Positions 23,467 through 28,432 of a DNA stretch of 28,432 nt are shown piece after piece. The position numbers were made by a program, and so were the translations under genes. How positions within the stretch are numbered: the first letter of the stretch is position 1; every line of letters starts with the position of its first letter. The DNA comes from an uncultured Clostridia bacterium. GTDB taxonomy: Bacteria > Bacillota > Clostridia > UBA1381 > UMGS1253. Under the pieces are notes generated by a model that ran no database searches, had not been told where the DNA came from, and was given only the letters and a program-made list of their open reading frames with translations. The stretch lies in contig CALAUK010000039.1 of assembly GCA_937892135.1 (NCBI GenBank), forward strand, positions 1 to 28,432. The letters run 5' to 3'.

Positions 23467-24261
23467 ATGAAGCTTTTAATTATTGGCGCAGGAAATATGG
23501 GAAGCGCAATTGGTCTTGGAATTTTAAAAAGCGGTGTGCTTCTTCCCAAAGATTTATATATAAGTGATTTTTCAGAAAAAAATCTTGAAAAATTTAAGGC
23601 GCTTGGCGCAAACACATTTAATTCAAACAAAGAGGCGGCAAAAGATGCAGATGCAATCGTTCTTGCAGTAAAGCCTAACATATACCCAAATGTTTTAACT
23701 GAGCTTTCGAGCATTTCAAACATTTCAGAAAAGCTTATTATAACAATAGCCCCCGGCTTTGAAATCGACAAAACAAAGAGCTTTTTTAAAGAAGATGTAA
23801 AGGTTATTCGTGCTATGCCAAACACTCCTGCTATGGTTGGCGAAGGAATGAGTGTTGTGTGCTTAAAAGAGCCTGCAGGCGAAAAAGAGCTTGAGATGGC
23901 AAGACTTGTGTTTGAAAGCATCGGCAAGATGTGTGTATTAGATGAAAAGCTTTTAAACAGCGTTGTCGCACTAAACGGCAGCAGCCCCGCTTATGTGTTT
24001 ATGTTTATTGAAGCTATGGCAGATGGTGCTGTTAAAGACGGAATACCGAGAAATCTTGCTTATGAAATTGCCGCTCAGTCAGTTTTAGGCTCGGCAAAAA
24101 TGGTTTTGGAAACTAAAAAGCACCCCGCAGAGCTTAAAGATATGGTTTGCTCGCCCGGCGGAACAACTATTGAGGCAGTAAAAATGCTTGAAGAGCACGG
24201 CTTGAGGAATGCAGTTTTAAAAGCTATGGAGGCTTGCACAAACAAAGCGAAAAGCATGTAA
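23467..24261 (+). CDS. proC: Pyrroline-5-carboxylate reductase
   Basis: Last step of proline synthesis, reducing pyrroline-5-carboxylate with NAD(P)H in the cytosol. It has 265 residues. The N-terminal Rossmann motif is LLIIGAGNMGSAIG (3-16), the mid region has AVKPNIYPNVL and RAMPNTPAMVGEGM, and the C-terminal dimerisation domain carries the conserved GSSPAYVFMFIEAMADGAVKDG and SPGGTTIEAV. The ATG at 23467 is preceded by AGAAAGGA at 9 bases; the earlier in-frame start at 23425 would overlap comM by 26 bases and add a non-family extension. It ends at a strong terminator shared with groEL. Confidence 0.95.
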   Translation: MKLLIIGAGNMGSAIGLGILKSGVLLPKDLYISDFSEKNLEKFKALGANTFNSNKEAAKDADAIVLAVKPNIYPNVLTELSSISNISEKLIITIAPGFEIDKTKSFFKEDVKVIRAMPNTPAMVGEGMSVVCLKEPAGEKELEMARLVFESIGKMCVLDEKLLNSVVALNGSSPAYVFMFIEAMADGAVKDGIPRNLAYEIAAQSVLGSAKMVLETKKHPAELKDMVCSPGGTTIEAVKMLEEHGLRNAVLKAMEACTNKAKSM

Positions 24262-24264
24262 TAA

Positions 24265-24296
24265 AAAAAGCTTACGAGAAATCTCGTAAGCTTTTT
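24265..24296. terminator. Bidirectional terminator between proC and groEL
   Basis: Arms AAAAAGCTTACGAG (24265-24278) and CTCGTAAGCTTTTT (24283-24296) around a 4-base loop, with A and T tracts at both ends. It lies 4 bases past the proC stop and 12 bases past the groEL stop, so it serves both converging genes. Confidence 0.9.
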
Positions 24297-24308
24297 AATT
24301 TATGGGTA

Positions 24309-25937
24309 TTAATACATTCCCATTCCGCCGCCCATATTGGGAGCAGCTGCGGGAGCTTCAGGAGCGGGCTTATCTGCAACAACAGATTCTGTTGTAAGAA
24401 CCATAGATGCAACACTTGCCGCATTCTGAAGTGCACTTCTTGTTACCTTAGCGGGGTCAACGATACCGCTCTTAACCATATCAACATACTCTTCAGTTAA
24501 AGCATTGTAACCAATACCCTTTTCTGAATTTCTGATTTTGTCAACAATTACGCTTCCCTCAACGCCGGCATTGAATGCAATCTGACGAACAGGCTCTTCA
24601 AGTGCCTTAACAACGATAGCCACACCTGTTTTCTCATCGCCTGAAGTCTCATTTAGTAGAGCTTCAACGCTGTCGATAGCAGCAATATATGTGCTTCCGC
24701 CGCCTGCAACGATACCCTCTTCAACAGCTGCCTTTGTAGCTGCCAAAGCGTCTTCAATACGAAGCTTCATTTCTTTCATTTCTGTTTCTGTTGCCGCACC
24801 AACCTTGATAACAGCAACACCGCCTGCAAGCTTTGCAAGTCTTTCAGAAAGCTTTTCACGGTCAAATTCAGAAGTTGTTTCTTCAATCTGAGCCTTAATC
24901 TGTCCAACTCTTGTTGCGATTGCTTCTTTATCTCCACAGCCGTCAACAATGATTGTGTTTTCTTTCTGAACCTTAACCTGTCTTGCACGACCAAGCTGAG
25001 AAACTGTTGCTTCTTTAAGGTCTAAGCCAAGTTCTTCTGAAATAACCTCACCGCCTGTTAAAACTGCGATGTCACGAAGCATTTCTTTTCTTCTGTCACC
25101 GAAGCCGGGAGCCTTAACTGCGATACAAGTAAATGTTCCGCGCAACTTATTAACTACCAAAGTAGCCAAAGCCTCGCCCTCGATATCCTCAGCGATAATC
25201 AAAAGCTTCTTGCCTGACTGAACAATCTGCTCAAGCAAGGGAAGAATTTCCTGTATGTTTGCGATTTTCTTATCTGTGATAAGAATGTAGGGATCGTCTA
25301 AAACAGCTTCCATTTTATCTGTATCTGTTACCATGTAGGGAGAAATATATCCTCTGTCAAACTGCATACCCTCAACGATTTCAGAATATGTTTCAGCAGT
25401 CTTCGACTCTTCAACAGTAATAACACCATCAGATGTTACTTTTTCCATAGCCTCTGCAATAAGAGAGCCGATTTTCTCGTCTGCAGCAGAAACAGATGCA
25501 ACTCTTGCAATATCGTTTTTGCCGTCTACAACCTTTGCGCTTGACTTAATGTACTCAACAGCAGCGTCAACTGCCTTTGCTATACCTTTTCTTACTATCA
25601 TGGGGTTTGCGCCTGCAGCAACATTCTTTAGACCTTCACGAACAAGTGCCTGTGCAAGAAGTGTTGCAGTTGTTGTACCGTCACCTGCAACGTCGTTTGT
25701 CTTTGTTGCAACTTCTTTAACGAGCTGTGCACCCATATTTTCAAAAGCATTTTCAAGCTCGATTTCCTTTGCGATTGTAACACCGTCATTAGTGATAAGG
25801 GGAGCGCCGAACTTCTTGTCAAGAACAACATTTCTTCCCTTAGGTCCTAATGTAACCTTAACTGTATCTGCAAGCTGATTAATACCCTTTTCAAGAGCAT
25901 TTCTTGCTTCCTGACCGTATAAAATATCCTTTGCCAT
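24309..25937 (-). CDS. groEL: Chaperonin GroEL (60 kDa)
   Basis: Double-ring ATP-dependent folding chaperone, 542 residues, normal length. Conserved features include the N-terminal KDILYGQEARNALEKGINQLADTVKVTLGPKGRNV, VATKTNDVAGDGTTTATLLAQ with the catalytic Asp near 87, GRARQVKVQKENTIIVDGCGDK in the apical-intermediate part, AATETEMKEMKLRIEDAL near 400, and a C-terminal GGMGMY tail. It follows groES by 24 bases on the minus strand and shares its transcript. Intact; no oddity seen. Confidence 0.98.
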   Translation of the reverse strand: MAKDILYGQEARNALEKGINQLADTVKVTLGPKGRNVVLDKKFGAPLITNDGVTIAKEIELENAFENMGAQLVKEVATKTNDVAGDGTTTATLLAQALVREGLKNVAAGANPMIVRKGIAKAVDAAVEYIKSSAKVVDGKNDIARVASVSAADEKIGSLIAEAMEKVTSDGVITVEESKTAETYSEIVEGMQFDRGYISPYMVTDTDKMEAVLDDPYILITDKKIANIQEILPLLEQIVQSGKKLLIIAEDIEGEALATLVVNKLRGTFTCIAVKAPGFGDRRKEMLRDIAVLTGGEVISEELGLDLKEATVSQLGRARQVKVQKENTIIVDGCGDKEAIATRVGQIKAQIEETTSEFDREKLSERLAKLAGGVAVIKVGAATETEMKEMKLRIEDALAATKAAVEEGIVAGGGSTYIAAIDSVEALLNETSGDEKTGVAIVVKALEEPVRQIAFNAGVEGSVIVDKIRNSEKGIGYNALTEEYVDMVKSGIVDPAKVTRSALQNAASVASMVLTTESVVADKPAPEAPAAAPNMGGGMGMY

Positions 25938-25961
25938 AAAAACTTCCTCCTAAAAAATTAT

Positions 25962-26249
25962 TTATTCCTCAACCTTTGCAAGTATATCATTCTGACGAAG
26001 AATTGTGTACTCTATGCCGTCAAACTTAACTTCTGTGCCGGCATATTTGCTGGTGATAACTTTATCCCCAACTTTAACTTCCATCAAGACTTCCTTGCCA
26101 TCAACTATACCACCGGGGCCTACTGCAACAATTTCAGCCATCTGGGGCTTTTCTTTAGCAGCACCTGCCAAAATGATACCGCTCTTTGTTGTATCTTCAC
26201 TCTCCAGCATTTTTATTACTACTCTGTCGCCTAAAGGTTTGATATTCAT
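25962..26249 (-). CDS. groES: Co-chaperonin GroES (10 kDa)
   Basis: Seven-fold lid that closes the GroEL ring, 95 residues. Starts MNIKPLGDRVVIKMLESEDTTKSGIILAGAAKEKPQ, with the mobile loop near 17-33, and ends with EGIEYTILRQNDILAKVEE. The ATG at 26249 follows AGGAGGT by 8 bases; the longer in-frame start lies in the leader with no ribosome site. It is preceded by a CIRCE operator, so HrcA repression and heat-shock induction are expected; hrcA itself is not in the window. Confidence 0.98.
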   Translation of the reverse strand: MNIKPLGDRVVIKMLESEDTTKSGIILAGAAKEKPQMAEIVAVGPGGIVDGKEVLMEVKVGDKVITSKYAGTEVKFDGIEYTILRQNDILAKVEE

Positions 26250-26278
26250 AATTATATACCTCCTGTATATTTTTGTTT

Positions 26279-26305
26279 TTAGCACTCGACACTTACGAGT
26301 GCTAA
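26279..26305 (-). promoter_or_regulatory. CIRCE operator of groESL (HrcA site)
   Basis: Perfect TTAGCACTC-N9-GAGTGCTAA, exactly the consensus 27-bp HrcA operator. It lies in the transcribed leader between the promoter -10 box and the groES ribosome site, 30 bases before the ATG. Confidence 0.97.
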
Positions 26306-26313
26306 CAGACTAT

Positions 26314-26342
26314 ATCTTACTACCCTTTCGATTTTATATCAA
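26314..26342 (-). promoter_or_regulatory. Promoter of groES-groEL
   Basis: Minus-strand TTGATA (26337-26342) and TAAGAT (26314-26319) with a 17-base spacer. Transcription would start just before the CIRCE element, so HrcA would block initiation or early elongation. Confidence 0.7.
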
Positions 26343-26549
26343 CCATAAGTTTTTGAATATATTTTAATTTTTCTCGTTTTTTCTCTCGTTTTCTGTCTCT
26401 TTTGCATATTTTCTCATATTTGGTTATTTTTACAGTTTGTTAACAATATGAAAAGCCCCTTTTTAAAAGGATTTTCTTCGTATAACATTGTATTATTTTA
26501 CCATTTATATATTATTACACTCTCTTTCAAAAATATTCTTTATTTTTTG
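26343..26549. other. AT-rich intergenic stretch without a gene
   Basis: The region between the groES and YhcH promoters. It is rich in T tracts (TTTTTTCTCTCGTTTTCTGTCTC-like runs) and has a weak CCCCTTTTT/AAAAGG dyad near 26457-26470. I saw no open reading frame, RNA gene or convincing structure. Confidence 0.5.
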
Positions 26550-26578
26550 TTGAATTTTCCATTTTAAAGTGGTATACT
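26550..26578 (+). promoter_or_regulatory. Promoter of the YhcH-family gene
   Basis: TTGAAT (26550-26555) and TATACT (26573-26578) with a 17-base spacer, 28 bases before the ATG. Confidence 0.7.
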
Positions 26579-26606
26579 TAACCTATGTAAATAAGGAGGG
26601 GTTAAA

Positions 26607-27065
26607 ATGATTCTTGATAATATTAAAAACATGGAGCAGTATGCAAGTGTTCACCCATTGTTCAGAAAGGCTTTTTCTGCTATAAGAGAGCTTGTCGAAA
26701 CAAATGCCCCCGTTGGAAAATACGAAATTGACGACAAAAAGGTTTATGCGCTTGTTCAGGAGTACACAACCAAAGACGAGGAAGACCGTCTTTTTGAATG
26801 TCACAGAAAATACATAGACATTCAGTTTATAGTCGAAGGCAAAGAAATGATAGACGTGAAGAATCTTTATGACCTTACACCTGAAGTTCCTTATAACGAA
26901 GAAAAAGATGTTGAGTTTTATAAAGTTTCTGAAGACTATGATGCAACATTTTTGGAAGCAGGTCATTATGCCGTTTTATTCACTCACGAAACACACCGCC
27001 CCTGCGTTGCGGTAGACAACACTCCATCAAAGGTAAAAAAGATAGTTGTAAAGGTTTTAAACTAA
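26607..27065 (+). CDS. YhcH/YjgK/YiaL family protein (DUF386)
   Basis: Cupin-like beta-sandwich protein of 152 residues. Family members include EbgC (beta-galactosidase accessory subunit) and YhcH near sialic-acid genes; several are thought to act on sugars as isomerases or anomerases. Recognisable segments are VQEYTTKDEEDRLFECHRKYIDIQFIVEGKEMI (about 50-82), with the conserved H-x-x-x-DIQ metal-type pattern, and a late AVLFTHETHRPC histidine pair (about 125-136). AAGGAGGGG precedes the ATG at 26607. The gene stands alone between its promoter and a terminator, with no sugar-catabolic neighbours, so the substrate remains open. Confidence 0.9.
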   Translation: MILDNIKNMEQYASVHPLFRKAFSAIRELVETNAPVGKYEIDDKKVYALVQEYTTKDEEDRLFECHRKYIDIQFIVEGKEMIDVKNLYDLTPEVPYNEEKDVEFYKVSEDYDATFLEAGHYAVLFTHETHRPCVAVDNTPSKVKKIVVKVLN

Positions 27066-27066
27066 C

Positions 27067-27095
27067 AAAAAAGCACCCGACAGGGTGCTTTTTTT
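27067..27095. terminator. Bidirectional terminator after the YhcH-family gene
   Basis: Stem AAAAAGCACCC (27068-27078) with GGGTGCTTTTT (27083-27093) and a 4-base loop, followed by T residues on the plus strand. The A run gives a U-tract on the minus strand too. It overlaps by two bases the stop codon of the converging small helical protein gene. Confidence 0.85.
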
Positions 27096-27528
27096 ATAAG
27101 AATTTTCTCATATCTGTTGCAAGCTTTGCTTCAAGATTTATAAGCTTTTTGGCAATATCTTTTGAAACCTCATCGCTCGCCTCATACTGATTAAGATACC
27201 TATTTAAGGATTTCACTCCCATATTGCACCCATCAGTCATTAAATCAGCAATCGTCTTATCAGAATCGTCTACTGCAAGCATCACATTTGTTTTTATCCA
27301 ACTCATACCTTTTGCCATCTTATTAGGCTCTTTTCCGTCATCGTGATACTTTTCTAAAAGCGAAGAAATCTCTTCATCTAATCTTTCATGCTCGTCTTTT
27401 GAGTCTTTTAAAAGGTGATAAAGCTCTTTATCCTCCACATTATCCAAAACATCTCCGATAGAGGATATTCCCATATTTACTCCGGCATCACATTCTCTTA
27501 AAAGCCTTATTGTGTCTTGTTCAACCAT
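27094..27528 (-). CDS. Small all-helical protein, possibly ferritin-like (DUF2383-like)
   Basis: A 144-residue, strongly acidic and helical cytosolic protein with no signal or membrane segment. I do not recognise a proven function; length and helix pattern recall the ferritin-like DUF2383 group, but the match is not decisive. Its two halves resemble each other: NMGISSIGDVL at 18-28 and NMGVKSLNRYL at 102-112, each followed by a charged helix pair, suggesting an internal duplication. One EH pair (46-47, SKDEHERLDEE) is the only hint of a metal site. The ATG at 27528 follows AAAGGAG by about 11 bases; the ATG at 27537 is only one base from that site. It is the last gene of the minus-strand set with ygjV and the transporter. 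Confidence 0.75.
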   Translation of the reverse strand: MVEQDTIRLLRECDAGVNMGISSIGDVLDNVEDKELYHLLKDSKDEHERLDEEISSLLEKYHDDGKEPNKMAKGMSWIKTNVMLAVDDSDKTIADLMTDGCNMGVKSLNRYLNQYEASDEVSKDIAKKLINLEAKLATDMRKFL

Positions 27529-27581
27529 AAATATCATACTCCTTTATAAGAATACAATAATTATGTGTTTTTTTTATATTT

Positions 27582-28110
27582 TTATTCGCTCTTTTTCTTA
27601 TCTCTTATTAAAATAGCGCCGAATGTCGCCACCATAAGCACTATATGAGTTAAAAGATTTCCGTATGATTTAGAAAGTAAATCGTAGAAAATCCAAGTTG
27701 TTGAATTTAAAAAATATAAAAGTCTGTAATGTGAAGATGAGCTCTGCGAAACGCTTAAAACAAACATTAAAGCGGCTGCAAGCGCTAAAATATCATACCA
27801 CGCTTTAAAGGTGAAAAGGTTAAGCGTTAAAAATACCACAGCGTGCATAATTATAACCCACAAGGGAACGTTTTTTTCCTTTGGCAGTAAAATAATAGTT
27901 TATAAAAACCTGAATACATGCAACATAGCATATTGCCGCTCCGCTTACTGCTCCGCCATCTAAGCCGCCTGCAAGAATATAACTTGTTCCGACTAAGAGA
28001 TTTCCAAGAAAATTAAACACTAAAACCATCTGCATCTTCTTGTTAAATGGCTCAATCAAGCCTAAAACTGTTGCTATTAATGATAATATGTAAGAAATTA
28101 CAGCTCCCAT
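27582..28110 (-). pseudogene. ygjV: YgjV-like inner-membrane protein, frameshifted
   Basis: Two open frames join into one protein of the YgjV family (about 160-185 residues, four to six membrane helices). The first part (start ATG 28110, GGAGG 5 bases upstream) runs MGAVISYILSLIATVLGLIEP to INYYFTAKGKK, then goes out of frame and stops at 27820. The second part resumes as NVPLWVIIMHAVVFLTLNLF and ends RDKKKSE at 27582. The break lies at a run of seven As (minus strand, 27871-27877); six would restore the frame. It could be a true pseudogene, a sequencing or assembly error, or a slippery tract with transcriptional slippage. It starts 18 bases after the transporter gene. Confidence 0.75.
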
Positions 28111-28128
28111 ATTAACCTCCAATAATAA

Positions 28129-28432
28129 TTATTCTTCTCCCCTGCTTAACAGAAAAACTGCAAAAAGTATTAAAACTATTCCCGTAATTGAATAGACGCT
28201 CGGTCTTTCTCCTAAGAGCAGGATGCTAAATACCGTTGCCGCCATAGGCTCTATAATTCCAAGCGCCGCCGCAGTTCCAACGGGAAGAAACTTTAAAGAA
28301 ACCGTGTATAGAAAATACGGCAAGGCACAGGTAACCACGCCACAGCCTATCATAAAAATAATAGAAATGGGGTTCTTCATCAAAGCCTCTCCAATCTCTA
28401 CCGCCTTTGACACTGCCAGTGCAGTTATTGCC
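28129..28432 (-). CDS. DMT (EamA) family transporter, C-terminal part
   Basis: The last 100 residues of a drug/metabolite-transporter superfamily membrane protein; the rest lies beyond the right edge. Four hydrophobic helices are visible, starting with AITALAVSKAVEIGEALMKNP, then IIFMIGCGVVTCALPYFLYTVSLKFLPVGTAAALGIIEPMAATVFSILLLGERPS and a final VLILFAVFLLS. The segment TAAALGIIEPMAATVFSILLLGE is typical of the second EamA repeat. The substrate is unknown. It precedes ygjV on the same strand with an 18-base gap, so an operon is likely. Confidence 0.9.
   Translation of the reverse strand, partial: AITALAVSKAVEIGEALMKNPISIIFMIGCGVVTCALPYFLYTVSLKFLPVGTAAALGIIEPMAATVFSILLLGERPSVYSITGIVLILFAVFLLSRGEE

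Noticed and set aside
23337..23927. A long minus-strand frame opposite the comM-proC junction
   Set aside because: Antisense to two clear genes, and serine/phenylalanine-rich as expected for the reverse of such genes.
27865..27885. Programmed ribosomal frameshifting in the ygjV-like gene
   Set aside because: Restoring the frame needs a +1 shift, while an A7 tract favours -1 slippage. No stimulating pseudoknot or upstream Shine-Dalgarno was seen. Kept as frameshift or slippage only.

Overview
The window looks like chromosomal core DNA of a low-GC anaerobic member of the Clostridia (Firmicutes). Support comes from AAGGAGG-type ribosome sites, TTGACA/TATAAT promoters with 17-18 bp spacers, a sigma-H-type factor, the yybS-gdpP-rplI-dnaB gene order, a perfect CIRCE operator before groES-groEL, an FMN riboswitch before a RibU-type transporter, an oxygen-sensitive type of 2-oxoacid:ferredoxin oxidoreductase, and a secreted protein with three SLH domains. 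I cannot name a genus from sequence alone. No tRNA, rRNA, CRISPR array, phage or transposase gene was seen.

Layout. 1-7740 is a minus-strand housekeeping run from one strong promoter: yybS (DUF2232), gdpP, rplI, dnaB, tilS, hpt, then ftsH, which runs off the left edge. 7757-8934 holds sigH and a small double zinc-ribbon protein (minus). tadA (plus) converges on ribU (minus), which has promoter, FMN aptamer, terminator and ribosome site all visible. 10449-10756 is a 308-bp non-coding element with 35-bp near-perfect terminal inverted repeats. 10761-14135 is a minus-strand operon: a P-loop ATPase gene, then the four subunit genes of a 2-oxoacid (probably branched-chain) ferredoxin oxidoreductase. 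14282-16203 is a divergent LysR regulator / YitT membrane protein pair around a 37-bp palindrome that carries a promoter on each strand. 16221-16316 is a second, diverged copy of part of the 308-bp element. 16324-21832 (minus) holds the SLH protein, a leucine-rich-repeat lipoprotein, an acyl-CoA synthetase and an XRE-cupin regulator. 21858-24296 is comM-proC (plus). groES-groEL follows on the minus strand, then a YhcH/DUF386 gene (plus), and at the right edge a minus-strand set: DMT transporter (partial), a ygjV-like gene broken by a frameshift, and a small helical protein.

The genes cover replication (dnaB), translation fidelity (tilS, tadA, rplI), c-di-AMP turnover (gdpP), purine salvage (hpt), proteostasis (ftsH, groESL), developmental or stationary-phase transcription (sigH), DNA uptake or recombination (comM), proline synthesis (proC), riboflavin uptake (ribU) and anaerobic 2-oxoacid and acyl-CoA metabolism. 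The most novel-looking parts are non-coding: the inverted-repeat element with a chain of hairpins and its diverged second copy, both just downstream of minus-strand stop codons and with a compensatory base-pair change in the shared hairpin; the LysR/YitT palindrome with two opposed promoters; and the overlapping palindromes before ftsH. I saw no convincing new multi-gene defence or mobile system.
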